Assembly: GCF_016462545.1 (NCBI RefSeq)
Contig: NZ_JAEMTA010000005.1
Coordinates: 117,700 to 181,699, forward strand
Direction: 5' to 3'
Source of the DNA: Mycolicibacterium sp.
GTDB lineage: Bacteria; Actinomycetota; Actinomycetes; Mycobacteriales; Mycobacteriaceae
Length of the DNA: 64,000 bases
Position 1 is the first letter of the stretch, and each line of letters starts with the position of its first letter. The notes beneath the pieces were generated by a model that ran no database searches, was not told where the DNA came from, and saw nothing but the letters and a program-made list of their open reading frames with translations. Of the stretch, positions 1 through 8,055 are shown piece after piece. The translations under genes and the position numbers were made by a program.

Positions 1-246
1 AGGCGTGTCCTGGGACAACTCCTTGTAGCCGAATGCGACGAGCAGCATCGGGATGAAGGCGAGCACGAACATCGCGGGCGCCTTCTCGCCGACGGCGAGC
101 ACGACGTAGCCCAGTGTCGCGGCGAGGCTGTAGGCGGGAGCCACGGCGGCGAGGCCGATGACGACGTTGCCGACCAAACCGATTGCCCCGGACTGGAGGC
201 CCTTGTCGTTGGTGACGGGACCTGCCGTCGGTTCAGCGATAGCCAT
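1..246 (-). CDS. APC-type amino acid permease, 5' fragment (runs off the window)
   Basis: Only the first 82 codons are present; the gene continues beyond base 1. The start is ATG at 246-244, and the protein begins MAIAEPTAGPVTNDKGLQSG. It then enters a hydrophobic stretch of the form GLVGNVVIGLAAVAPAYSLA, which closely parallels the start of the neighbouring permease (GLLSSVVVGMASTAPAYSLA). The two are therefore tandem paralogues of the amino acid-polyamine-organocation superfamily. Substrate cannot be told from this fragment. It is 85 bp downstream of the next permease on the same strand and may be cotranscribed with it. Confidence 0.85.
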   Translation of the reverse strand, partial: MAIAEPTAGPVTNDKGLQSGAIGLVGNVVIGLAAVAPAYSLAATLGYVVLAVGEKAPAMFVLAFIPMLLVAFGYKELSQDTP

Positions 247-331
247 GCCAGGAATATACGGTCCTGTGAACTTCCTGGTGACTTACTGGAGGTATCCCGG
301 CTGAATCCCGTCACGGTGCCTAGCTGCTGGT

Positions 332-2041
332 TCAGCCGTTCTTGGTGAACTCCTCGCCGGTTGCCGGATCGACGGCGGTCTCCCCTTCGGGCAGATTCGA
401 CAGATCCGGCGAGATGACGGTCGGCATGTCGCCGGAGTCCGGCAGGCCGAACCGGGCGACGGATCCGACGGCCGGTTCGAGCAGCAGATCCGAACGGCGC
501 GGCAGGGTCTGGCCCTTGAAGAAGCTCGGCGACAACGCCCACCAGACGAACATCATGATCACGCCGAGCACCAGAGCGCCGATGCCGACGACGGCCACCG
601 CGCCGAAGCCCAGGATCGTCACGTTGTTGCCGGCGTCATCGACGAGGTAGTCGGGCTTGGAGTAGGAGATCAACCCGTAGGCGAACACGACCGTCAGCAT
701 GATGGCACCGAGCAGGGGCACCACGCCGCGCATCAGGAGGTGGCGCGGCGTCTTGGTCAACGTCTTGCGGTAGTACCAGACGCAGGCGTACCCGGTCATG
801 CCGTAGTAGAACGCGATCATCAAGCCGACCGAACCGATGAGGGCCAGCAGGAGGCTGCTGCTGATCAGGGTGAACAGCACGTAGAAGAAGATCGACACGG
901 CACCCATCACGACCGTCGAGACGGTGGGGGTCAGGTACTTGCGGTGGATCTTGGCGAACGACGTCGGCAAGGCCTTGTAGACGCCCATCGACAGCGTGGT
1001 GCGGGCCGTCGGGAGGATCGTCGTCTGCGTGGAGGCGGACGCCGAGGTCAAGATCGTCGCCGACAGCGCGAGAAGACCAATGTGCCCGATCAGGCTGTCG
1101 CCGAACAGGGCTGGCCCGATCGCGGCGAAGACGTCGGCCGAGTTGTCCGGATTGCCTAGCCCCGCATCGGTTTCGCCGACCCCGGCGAAGGCGACCGCAG
1201 CCACCGTCACGATCGCGTAGGTCGCCAACAGGAGGAACGTCGACAGCACCGCTGCCTTGCCGGGGGTGGTGCCGGGATCGTCGGACTCCTCGTTGCAGGC
1301 CACCGCGGTGTCCCAGCCCCAGTAGATGAAGATCGCGATCAGGATCGCGGGGGCGATGACGGTGCCGAAGTCCAGCCCGCCGGGCCAGAACCACGACAGT
1401 GACGGGTGGATCGACTCGGGCGTCGCCGTTCCCGAGTAGACCTTGATCAACGCGTAGATCGAGATGACGACGAGGATGATGACCTCGAAGCCGAGCAGGA
1501 AGTACTGCAGGCGAGCCGAGACCTCGATGCCGCGGTAGCAGATGTAGGTCATCACGACGATCCAGATGACACCGGCGACGGTGGACCAGAGCGTGCTGTT
1601 GGCGAGGTCGGCGGCGGCGGTCCAGCCGAGGTCGCCGACGAAGGTGAAGGAGTAGGCGCCCGCGATCTGCGCCAGGTTGGCCATCACGATGACGTCGGCG
1701 GCGATGATGCCCCAGCCGCCCATCCAGCCGATCAGCGGCCCGAACGCGCGCGACGCCCAGGTGAAGGTGGTGCCGCAGTCCGGCTCCGCCTTGTTCAGTT
1801 CCTGGTAGGCGACCGCGATGAGGTAGATCGGCACGAATGCGAGCAGGACGATCGAGGCCGCCTTGACGCCTGCGCCGCTGGCCACGATCAGCCCCAGGAC
1901 CGCGGCGAGGCTGTAGGCCGGCGCCGTCGACGCCATCCCCACCACGACGCTGGACAGCAGCCCCAGCGAACCGCCCTTGAGGCCCTTGCTGTCGACGGTC
2001 CCGTGGGCGCCAGGCCCAACGACGATCTCACCCTTGCTCAT
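332..2041 (-). CDS. APC-superfamily amino acid/polyamine permease
   Basis: A 569-residue integral membrane protein with about 12-13 hydrophobic segments, typical of proton-coupled APC transporters. I start it at ATG 2041 (MSKGEIVVGP), because a GGAG box lies seven bases upstream; the frame stays open to 2266 but those extra residues are not permease-like. Visible hallmarks are the first helix with GMASTAPAYSLA, the GGWGIIAADVIVMANLAQ segment and the acidic loop NEESDDPGTTPGKA after helix 6. About 70 hydrophilic residues follow the last helix. It is a paralogue of the fragment at 1-246. The imported compound is not deducible. Confidence 0.88.
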   Translation of the reverse strand: MSKGEIVVGPGAHGTVDSKGLKGGSLGLLSSVVVGMASTAPAYSLAAVLGLIVASGAGVKAASIVLLAFVPIYLIAVAYQELNKAEPDCGTTFTWASRAFGPLIGWMGGWGIIAADVIVMANLAQIAGAYSFTFVGDLGWTAAADLANSTLWSTVAGVIWIVVMTYICYRGIEVSARLQYFLLGFEVIILVVISIYALIKVYSGTATPESIHPSLSWFWPGGLDFGTVIAPAILIAIFIYWGWDTAVACNEESDDPGTTPGKAAVLSTFLLLATYAIVTVAAVAFAGVGETDAGLGNPDNSADVFAAIGPALFGDSLIGHIGLLALSATILTSASASTQTTILPTARTTLSMGVYKALPTSFAKIHRKYLTPTVSTVVMGAVSIFFYVLFTLISSSLLLALIGSVGLMIAFYYGMTGYACVWYYRKTLTKTPRHLLMRGVVPLLGAIMLTVVFAYGLISYSKPDYLVDDAGNNVTILGFGAVAVVGIGALVLGVIMMFVWWALSPSFFKGQTLPRRSDLLLEPAVGSVARFGLPDSGDMPTVISPDLSNLPEGETAVDPATGEEFTKNG

Positions 2042-2189
2042 AACGTCTCCAGTTCCGGTATCCGAACTGTTGGAGAATACGGTTTCAGTCGTCAAATCGC
2101 GCGTTGACGACGAAATTAGTGACCACAGGAAGTTCACAGCGTCGAAATCAGTGCCAATGGTCACTTTGCCGCCCGCCTCGCCCCCTGCC

Positions 2190-2249
2190 GCGAGCGTGCG
2201 TGTCCGCACGCGACACGCCGCGGCGAAGTGGCAGTCGGCGCACGCTCGC
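2190..2249. repeat. Palindromic intergenic element, copy 1
   Basis: About 60 bp bounded by perfect 11-bp inverted arms GCGAGCGTGCG (2190-2200) and CGCACGCTCGC (2239-2249). Inside lies a second pair, GTGTC (2200-2204) and GACAC (2212-2216). Near-identical ends with the same overall length occur at 3848-3906 (opposite orientation) and 30304-30362. It sits between the divergent permease and sigma-factor genes. Confidence 0.8.
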
Positions 2250-2276
2250 GCCCGCCGGCGGGGCATGTCACGTCGT

Positions 2277-2282
2277 TATCCT
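2277..2282 (+). promoter_or_regulatory. -10 box for the ECF41 sigma gene (leaderless)
   Basis: TATCCT fits the mycobacterial TANNNT consensus and ends six bases before the GTG at 2289. Transcription would therefore start at or next to the first codon. The same geometry recurs at lpdA, amiB1 and the AbrB gene in this window. Confidence 0.5.
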
Positions 2283-2288
2283 TGGCTG

Positions 2289-3230
2289 GTGACCTCCGCG
2301 CGGCGGGCCGACGAGTTCGAACGACTGCGCGCCCACCTCATGGCCGTCGCCTACCGCCTCACCGGGACCTTCGCCGATGCCGAGGACGCGGTGCAGGATG
2401 CGTGGTTGCGTTGGGAGGCAATGGGTTCGGGGCGCGACGACATCACCGACTCGAAGGCGTGGCTGACGACCGTGGTGAGCAGGATCGGGTTGGACCGACT
2501 GCGGTCGGCCGCCCACCGCCGCGAGGCCTACTACGGGCAATGGCTACCGGAGCCGGTGGTGACGCCCGTGGATCGGTCCGATCCGCTCGCCGCCGTCGTC
2601 GCCGACGAGGACGCCCGCTTCGTGGTGATGGTGGTGCTGGAGCGACTCACCCCCGATCAGCGCGTCGCATTCGTTCTCCACGACGGGTTTGCCGTGCCGT
2701 TCGGGGAGGTGGCCGACGTGCTCGGCGTCAGCGTGGCGTCGGCACGACAGCTGGCGTCCCGGGCCCGTCGCACCGTCGCCGACGCCGACACACCCGATCC
2801 CGACGCCTCCCACGACGAGGTCGTCGGCAGGCTGATGGCCGCCATGGCGACCGGCGACATGGCGGCCGTCGTCGCGCTCCTGCACCCCGACGTGACGTTC
2901 ACCGGCGACTCGAACCGCAAGGCGCCGACGGCCGCCCGCGTCATCCACGGCCCCGACAAGGTGGCCAGGTTCATCTTCGGTCTGGCCGAGCGGTACGGGT
3001 CGAGGTTCTTCGAGGGGGCTCAGCTGGCCCTGGTCAACGGTGAACTCGGCGTGATCACCCCGGGCTTCGATGCCGGCGATGACGGTCCCGCGATGCAACC
3101 GCACATTCAGGCGTTGACCGTCCGCGACGGGAAGGTCACGGCCATCTGGGACATTGCCAACCCCGACAAGTTCACGGCGTCGCCGCTCGACCGTCGCCCC
3201 ACGGAACCCGGCACGCGTCTCCAGAACTGA
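2289..3230 (+). CDS. sigJ: ECF41-family sigma factor with C-terminal SnoaL-like domain (SigJ-type)
   Basis: An extracytoplasmic-function sigma factor of 313 residues, close to the roughly 312 of M. tuberculosis SigJ. Sigma region 2 spans about residues 8-80 (AYRLTGTFADAEDAVQDAWL) and region 4 about 107-162 (LTPDQRVAF, HTH to ASARQLASRARR). A SnoaL_2-like domain fills 175-300. ECF41 signatures are present: WLPEP at 85-89 between the sigma domains and NPDKF at 291-295 near the C-terminus (family NPDKL). The family DGGGR motif is degenerate here (GDSNRK, 206-211). The fused domain acts in cis in place of an anti-sigma factor. I chose GTG 2289 because of the -10 box; ATG 2265 is the alternative. 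Its last 59 bases overlap the convergent CMD gene, the partner expected for ECF41. Confidence 0.88.
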   Translation: MTSARRADEFERLRAHLMAVAYRLTGTFADAEDAVQDAWLRWEAMGSGRDDITDSKAWLTTVVSRIGLDRLRSAAHRREAYYGQWLPEPVVTPVDRSDPLAAVVADEDARFVVMVVLERLTPDQRVAFVLHDGFAVPFGEVADVLGVSVASARQLASRARRTVADADTPDPDASHDEVVGRLMAAMATGDMAAVVALLHPDVTFTGDSNRKAPTAARVIHGPDKVARFIFGLAERYGSRFFEGAQLALVNGELGVITPGFDAGDDGPAMQPHIQALTVRDGKVTAIWDIANPDKFTASPLDRRPTEPGTRLQN

Positions 3231-3771
3231 ACCCCTGCTCGGTGATTCCCAACGCCGTGTTCATTCGAGCGCGCAGGTTCTCGACCCCGATCTGGTAGGT
3301 CAGTTCCATCGTGCCGGCGTCGCCGAACCGGACGCGTAGATCGGCGACCTGCTCGTCGGTCACCAGATGCGGATCGGTGGTCATCGCGTCGGCGTACGCG
3401 ATGGCCGCGCGTTCATCGTCCGTGAACAGCGGTGAGGTCGCATAGTCGTCGATGTGCTTAAGCCGGTCGACGTCCAGGCCGTCGAGGCGGATCAGCATGG
3501 CGCCGAAGTCGACGCACCAGGAGCAGCCGACGGTGCGAGCCGTCCAGTACACCGCGAGCTCCCGAACATCGGCGGGCAGCTTCGTCGAGCCACGTTCCAG
3601 CAGCGATTCGTGCACGGCGGTGGCGATCAGCAGCGGCATGTGGTGCGCGCCCACCGCGAACGGGACGGGAACTTCGCCGAAGCGGCGTGTGGCGTAGCGG
3701 TACATCAGCCGCGCCGTCAGCGAAGCCTTCTCGGGCGGCAGTGGTTCCAGGCGTGGTCGTTGAGTCGTCAT
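3172..3771 (-). CDS. Carboxymuconolactone decarboxylase (AhpD-like) family protein, ECF41 partner
   Basis: 199 residues starting at ATG 3771 (MTTQRPRLEPLPPE). It has the all-helical CMD/AhpD fold signature, including the redox pair CSWC (Cys83-Cys86) within VGCSWCVDFG and a following histidine-rich helix (LKHIDDY). Family members act as peroxidase partners or as gamma-carboxymuconolactone decarboxylases; the CXXC favours a thiol-redox role. CMD genes are the most common neighbours and targets of ECF41 sigma factors. Its own promoter carries the matching ECF41 motif (3780-3806). The 3' end overlaps the sigma gene tail-to-tail by 59 bp. Confidence 0.85.
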   Translation of the reverse strand: MTTQRPRLEPLPPEKASLTARLMYRYATRRFGEVPVPFAVGAHHMPLLIATAVHESLLERGSTKLPADVRELAVYWTARTVGCSWCVDFGAMLIRLDGLDVDRLKHIDDYATSPLFTDDERAAIAYADAMTTDPHLVTDEQVADLRVRFGDAGTMELTYQIGVENLRARMNTALGITEQGFSSGDACRVPWGDGRAATP

Positions 3772-3779
3772 GCCATCTA

Positions 3780-3806
3780 GACGAGACGACCCGCCATTGT
3801 GTGACA
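3780..3806 (-). promoter_or_regulatory. ECF41-type promoter of the CMD gene
   Basis: Read on the minus strand, TGTCACA (3806-3800) is followed after exactly 16 bases by CGTC (3783-3780). These are the -35 and -10 elements reported for ECF41 sigma factors. The CMD start codon lies at 3771, only eight bases beyond the -10 element, so the transcript has almost no leader. A second CGTC lies five bases earlier (3785-3788). Confidence 0.7.
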
Positions 3807-3847
3807 GTGACACCCGAGCGCGTGCCACCAGGGACACGCCAGGCCGA

Positions 3848-3906
3848 CGAGCGTGCGCGTGTGCACAGAAATCCTGGCGTGTCGGCGTGCGAACACGCAC
3901 GCTCGC
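3848..3906. repeat. Palindromic intergenic element, copy 2 (inverted)
   Basis: 59 bp with ends CGAGCGTGCG (3848-3857) and CGCACGCTCGC (3896-3906). Read on the minus strand it matches copies 1 and 3 at the arms and through the internal GTGT..CGACACGC block. It lies between the sdhB stop and the CMD promoter. Confidence 0.75.
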
Positions 3907-3922
3907 GCCGAGAAGCTGAGAT

Positions 3923-4702
3923 CTAGCGGGCGAACATCAGTGCGCGCTTGACCTCTTGGATCGCCTTGGTCACCTGGATGCCGCGCGGGCAGGCCTCGGT
4001 GCAGTTAAAGGTGGTGCGGCAGCGCCATACCCCGTCGACTTCGTTGAGGATGTCGAGTCGCTCGGCGGCCGCCTCGTCACGGCTGTCGAAGATGAACCGG
4101 TGCGCGTTGACGATGGCGGCCGGGCCGAAGTACGAGCCCTCGTTCCAGAACACCGGGCAGCTGGTGGTGCAGCACGCGCACAGGATGCACTTGGTGGTGT
4201 CGTCGTAGCGCGCGCGGTCGGTCTGGCTCTGGATGCGTTCCCTGGTGGGCTCGTTGCCGCTGGTGATGAGGAACGGCTTGACGGCGCGGAAGGCGTCGAA
4301 GAACGGCTCCATGTCGACGACGAGGTCCTTCTCGACGGGCAGCCCGCGGATCGGCTCGATGGTGATCGTCAACTGCTTGCCCGGCTTCTTGGGCAGCATG
4401 TCGCGCATCAGCACCTTGCACGCCAACCGGTTCACCCCGTTGATGCGCATGGCATCGGAGCCACACACGCCGTGGGCGCACGACCGGCGGAACGTCAGCG
4501 TCCCGTCGAGGTACCACTTCGCGTAGTGCAACAGGTTGAGCAACCTGTCGGTGGGCAGGCATGGCACCCGGAAGCTCTGAAAGCCGGTGCTGTCCGGATC
4601 ATCCGGGTTGAACCGCGCGATCTTCAACGTGACCATCACCGCGCCCTCGGGCACGGGAGGGGTGGCCTGCGTGTCGGGGCTGTCGAGCACTGGTGCACTC
4701 AT
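3923..4702 (-). CDS. sdhB: Succinate dehydrogenase iron-sulfur subunit SdhB
   Basis: 259 residues, close to the mycobacterial orthologue. It carries electrons from the FAD of SdhA to menaquinone at the membrane. The N-terminal plant-ferredoxin domain carries the 2Fe-2S ligands (CAHGVCGSDAM plus a later Cys). The C-terminal domain has the two clusters of cysteines for 4Fe-4S and 3Fe-4S (CILCACCTTSCPVF and CRTTFNCTEACPRGI). Last gene of the sdhCDAB operon; its ATG overlaps the sdhA stop (ATGA). Confidence 0.97.
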   Translation of the reverse strand: MSAPVLDSPDTQATPPVPEGAVMVTLKIARFNPDDPDSTGFQSFRVPCLPTDRLLNLLHYAKWYLDGTLTFRRSCAHGVCGSDAMRINGVNRLACKVLMRDMLPKKPGKQLTITIEPIRGLPVEKDLVVDMEPFFDAFRAVKPFLITSGNEPTRERIQSQTDRARYDDTTKCILCACCTTSCPVFWNEGSYFGPAAIVNAHRFIFDSRDEAAAERLDILNEVDGVWRCRTTFNCTEACPRGIQVTKAIQEVKRALMFAR

Positions 4703-6456
4703 CAGTACTTCCGTTCCATCGGCTCGTAACGGGTTTGGACGACGGGCTTGTAGTCCAGCCGGATGTCGCTCAGCAGGTCACCACCCTGCTTGTACGCCAT
4801 GGTGTGGCGCATGTAGTTGGTGTCGTCGCGGTTGGGGTAGTCCTCTCGGGCATGGCCGCCGCGCGACTCCTTGCGGTTGAGCGCGCCGACCACGGTGACC
4901 TCTGCGAGCTCGAGCAGGAAGCCGAGCTCGATGGCCTCGAGCAGATCGCTGTTGTACCGCTTGCCCTTGTCCTGCACCGTGATTCGGGTGTAGCGCTCCT
5001 TCAGCCCGTGAATGTCGGTGAGCGCCTGCTTGAGGGTCTCCTCGGTGCGGAACACCGCTGCGTTGTTGTCCATCGACTGCTGCAGGGCGCCCCGGATGTC
5101 GGCGACTCGCTCGTTGCCGTGCTCGGAGAGGATGTCACCGACCCACTCGGTCACCATGTTGGCGGGAGTCTCGGGCATGTCGACGAAGTCGTGACCCAGT
5201 GCATAACTGGCCGCGGCGATACCGGCGCGACGGCCGAAGACGTTGATGTCCAACAGTGAGTTGGTGCCCAGCCGGTTGGAGCCGTGCACCGAGACGCAGG
5301 CGCACTCGCCGGCCGCATACAGTCCGGGCACGATCGAGTTGTTGTCGCGGAGCACCTGTCCGTGCACGGTGGTCGGGATGCCGCCCATCACGTAGTGGCA
5401 CGTCGGGTAGACCGGCACCAGTTCGGTCACCGGGTCGACGCCGAGGTAGGTGCGGGCGAACTCGGTGATGTCGGGCAGCTTGGCCTCGAGGACGTCGGCG
5501 CCGAGGTGCCGCACGTCGATGTAGACGTAGTCCTTGTTGGGACCGGCGCCGCGGCCTTCGAGCACCTCGAGCACCATCGACCTGGCCACGATGTCGCGTG
5601 GCGCGAGGTCGACGATCGTCGGCGCGTAGCGCTCCATGAAACGCTCGCCGTCGGCATTGAGCAGGCGACCGCCCTCGCCGCGCACGGCTTCGGAGATCAG
5701 AATGCCGAGACCTGCCAGACCCGTCGGGTGGAACTGGTGAAACTCCATGTCCTCCAGGGGAAGTCCCTTGCGGAAGACGATGCCCAGCCCGTCACCGGTG
5801 AGGGTGTGAGCGTTGGACGTCGTCTTGTACATCCGCCCCGACCCGCCGGTGGCGAACACGATCGCCTTGGCGTGGAAGACGTGGATGTCACCGGTGGCCA
5901 GTTCGTAGGCGACGATGCCCGTCGCCACCGGTCCGCCCGGGGTGTCGGAGAGCACGAGGTCCAGGGCGTAGAACTCGTTGAAGAACTCGACGTCGTGCTT
6001 GACGCAGTTTTGATAGAGCGTCTGCAGGATCATGTGCCCGGTGCGGTCCGCGGCGTAGCAGGCGCGGCGCACGGGCGCCTTGCCGTGGTCGCGGGTGTGC
6101 CCGCCGAAGCGGCGCTGGTCGATGCGACCCTCGGGGGTGCGGTTGAACGGCATCCCCATCTTCTCGAGGTCGTAGACGGCGTCGATGGCTTCCTTGCACA
6201 TGATCTCGACCGCGTCCTGGTCGGCGAGGTAGTCGCCGCCCTTGACGGTGTCGAAGGTGTGCCACTCCCAGTTGTCGTCCTCGACGTTGGCCAGTGCCGC
6301 GCACATGCCGCCCTGAGCGGCGCCGGTATGGCTGCGCGTGGGGTACAGCTTGGTGAGGACCGCGGTGCGCACACGCGGACCGGCCTCGACCGCTGCCCGC
6401 ATTCCTGCGCCGCCGGCACCGACGATGACGACGTCGTAGCGATGTTCGATCAACAT
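4702..6456 (-). CDS. sdhA: Succinate dehydrogenase flavoprotein subunit SdhA
   Basis: 584 residues. It oxidises succinate to fumarate with covalently bound FAD. The dinucleotide-binding motif VVIVGAGGAGMRAA is at the N-terminus, followed by the FAD-attachment histidine in RSHTGAAQGG. Further on are HQFHPTGL, RGEGGRLLN and the substrate-binding HRLGTNSLLD-type motif (here SNRLGTNSLLD). The sequence is very close to M. tuberculosis Rv3318 (Sdh2 type). ATG 6456 is preferred over the in-frame GTG 6465 because GGAG lies eight bases before the ATG. Third in the operon, 46 bp after sdhD. Confidence 0.97.
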   Translation of the reverse strand: MLIEHRYDVVIVGAGGAGMRAAVEAGPRVRTAVLTKLYPTRSHTGAAQGGMCAALANVEDDNWEWHTFDTVKGGDYLADQDAVEIMCKEAIDAVYDLEKMGMPFNRTPEGRIDQRRFGGHTRDHGKAPVRRACYAADRTGHMILQTLYQNCVKHDVEFFNEFYALDLVLSDTPGGPVATGIVAYELATGDIHVFHAKAIVFATGGSGRMYKTTSNAHTLTGDGLGIVFRKGLPLEDMEFHQFHPTGLAGLGILISEAVRGEGGRLLNADGERFMERYAPTIVDLAPRDIVARSMVLEVLEGRGAGPNKDYVYIDVRHLGADVLEAKLPDITEFARTYLGVDPVTELVPVYPTCHYVMGGIPTTVHGQVLRDNNSIVPGLYAAGECACVSVHGSNRLGTNSLLDINVFGRRAGIAAASYALGHDFVDMPETPANMVTEWVGDILSEHGNERVADIRGALQQSMDNNAAVFRTEETLKQALTDIHGLKERYTRITVQDKGKRYNSDLLEAIELGFLLELAEVTVVGALNRKESRGGHAREDYPNRDDTNYMRHTMAYKQGGDLLSDIRLDYKPVVQTRYEPMERKY

Positions 6457-6502
6457 GCCGTGCACTCCATCTCGTTCATTACCCGTCGCTCCGTTTGCCT
6501 GA

Positions 6503-6985
6503 TCACGAAATGTTCGCGTCGAACGTCAACAGCACGTACGTACCCAGCACCACCGTGAACAGAACCGACAGCGCCAGCAGGGTGTTCAACCAGAACTTCG
6601 TCGAATCCTTGCGCGCGTAGTCGTTGATGATCGTGCGCATGCCGTTGCCGCCGTGCAGTTGGGCCAGCCACAGCAGTACCAGATCCCAGGTCTGCCAGAA
6701 GGGCGAGGCCCAGCGCTGCGCGACGTAGTTGAAGTCGATGCGGTAGACGCCGCCGTCCCAGATCAGGCCGATGAAGAGGTGGCCGAGCGCAAGCACGACG
6801 AGGACGACGCCCGAGAAGCGCATGAACAGCCAGGCGTACTTCTCGAAGTTCGGCATGGCACTGCGCCCGCGGGGTGAGCGCGGGTTGTCGAGGCCGGCGG
6901 GCCGGTCGTGGCTGCGCTGCATGACGGGTGCGGGCCCGCCGCGCTCGCTCACGTGGTCGTACGGGTTCTCTGCCGAGGGGCTCAT
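6503..6985 (-). CDS. sdhD: Succinate dehydrogenase hydrophobic membrane anchor SdhD
   Basis: 160 residues: a hydrophilic N-terminal 45 residues, then three transmembrane helices (around YAWLFMRFSGVVLVVLALGH, WDLVLLWLAQL and LALSVLFTVVLGTYVLL). With SdhC it anchors SdhAB and forms the quinone site. The helix-1 histidine in LALGHLFIG is a candidate haem or quinone-site ligand. The ATG at 6985 overlaps the sdhC stop (ATGA), which fixes the start; the open frame upstream of it belongs to sdhC in another frame. Confidence 0.93.
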   Translation of the reverse strand: MSPSAENPYDHVSERGGPAPVMQRSHDRPAGLDNPRSPRGRSAMPNFEKYAWLFMRFSGVVLVVLALGHLFIGLIWDGGVYRIDFNYVAQRWASPFWQTWDLVLLWLAQLHGGNGMRTIINDYARKDSTKFWLNTLLALSVLFTVVLGTYVLLTFDANIS

Positions 6986-7410
6986 AGGAAACGCTCCGCC
7001 ATGTGCATGCCCATGACACCGAGGGCGACGATGAACACGGAGATCCAGACCGCGAGCACCACCCACAGCATCAGGCGTTGGTATTTGGGGCCGTTCTGCC
7101 AGAAGTCGATCAGGATGATGCGGACGCCGTTGAGCGCGTGATAGAGCACGGCCACCACGAGGCCCATCTCCATCAGGCCGATGATCGGCGTCTTGTACGT
7201 CTCGATGATGGCGTTGTAGGCCTCGGGGCTGACCCGGACCAGCGCGGTGTCGAGGACGTGCACGAAGAGGAAGAAGAAGATCGTGGCGCCCGTGACACGG
7301 TGCAGTACCCACGACCACATGCCAGGATCGCCGCGATACAAGGTGCGGCGTCGCCGTGGCGACGATCGCGGAGCGGGTGCGGCGGAATCCGCTGCTGTGG
7401 CTGTACTCAT
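6982..7410 (-). CDS. sdhC: Succinate dehydrogenase cytochrome b556 subunit SdhC
   Basis: 142 residues starting at ATG 7410 (MSTATAADSA), preceded by GGAGG. It has three predicted transmembrane helices and the SdhC signature WSWVLHRVTG followed by FFLFVHVLD, plus YHALNGVRIILID, which carries the conserved histidine of helix 2. First gene of sdhCDAB. The 228 bp between it and the divergent cdd must hold both promoters. Confidence 0.93.
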   Translation of the reverse strand: MSTATAADSAAPAPRSSPRRRRTLYRGDPGMWSWVLHRVTGATIFFFLFVHVLDTALVRVSPEAYNAIIETYKTPIIGLMEMGLVVAVLYHALNGVRIILIDFWQNGPKYQRLMLWVVLAVWISVFIVALGVMGMHMAERFL

Positions 7411-7556
7411 CTCCGGCCTCCAACGCCCTCGGTGGACGGTTTGGGAGACGGTGGGGACCAGTGCCAACCTTTGCCCAAACCTGTTGGCGACTCTAATCCC
7501 AAACGGTGCACGGAAAGAACTAGCGTGGGACCGTTGATTGCCTCACTACCACGGAA

Positions 7557-7572
7557 ATTAGGGTGACCTAAT
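7557..7572. promoter_or_regulatory. Inverted repeat in the sdhC-cdd divergent region
   Basis: ATTAGG-GTGA-CCTAAT: perfect 6-bp arms around a 4-bp centre, 147 bp upstream of sdhC and 67 bp upstream of cdd. It is palindromic and placed like an operator. The outer TTAGG/CCTAA resembles iron-box ends, but the spacing is shorter than a full IdeR site. The regulator is unknown. Confidence 0.4.
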
Positions 7573-7638
7573 CCAAACCGCCAGGTCGGAACGGGAGCTT
7601 CTAAATGCATTCAGACACTCGGCGACGGAGCTGACGCG

Positions 7639-8055
7639 GTGCCTGAAATCGATTGGAAATTGTTGCGGGACAAAGCAATAGAGGCTAGCGCCCATGCGTA
7701 TGCGCCGTACTCGCGCTTCCCGGTCGGAGCGGCAGCTGTGACGTCCGATGACCGAATTCTGACCGGTTGCAATGTGGAAAATGTCTCATATGGGCTGGGT
7801 CTCTGCGCCGAGTGTTCTGTGGTGTGCGCCCTGCACACCAGCGGCGGCGGCCGGCTGGTCGCACTCGCGTGCGTCGACGCCACCGGCGCACTGCTGATGC
7901 CCTGCGGGCGGTGCCGGCAGGTGCTCCTGGAGCACGGCGGACCGGAGATGTTGATCGACCACCCCCGCGGCCCGCGGACGCTAGGCGACCTACTGCCCGA
8001 CGCGTTCGGGCCCGACGACCTCGACGCGGTCCGAGCGCTGGATCAAACGCAGTGA
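7639..8055 (+). CDS. cdd: Cytidine deaminase
   Basis: 138 residues; converts cytidine and deoxycytidine to uridine and deoxyuridine in pyrimidine salvage. The Zn site is clear: Cys56 and Glu58 (proton shuttle) in CAEC, then Cys89 and Cys92 in MPCGRCRQ. The substrate-binding motif NVENVSYG precedes them. It starts with GTG 7639. Its stop overlaps the GTG of deoA, giving a cdd-deoA-add operon, the same order as in M. tuberculosis. Confidence 0.96.
   Translation: MPEIDWKLLRDKAIEASAHAYAPYSRFPVGAAAVTSDDRILTGCNVENVSYGLGLCAECSVVCALHTSGGGRLVALACVDATGALLMPCGRCRQVLLEHGGPEMLIDHPRGPRTLGDLLPDAFGPDDLDAVRALDQTQ

Noticed and set aside
7557..7572. A true IdeR iron box before sdhC
   Set aside because: A full box is a 19-bp palindrome; this one has only a four-base centre, so I list it only as an operator-like repeat.
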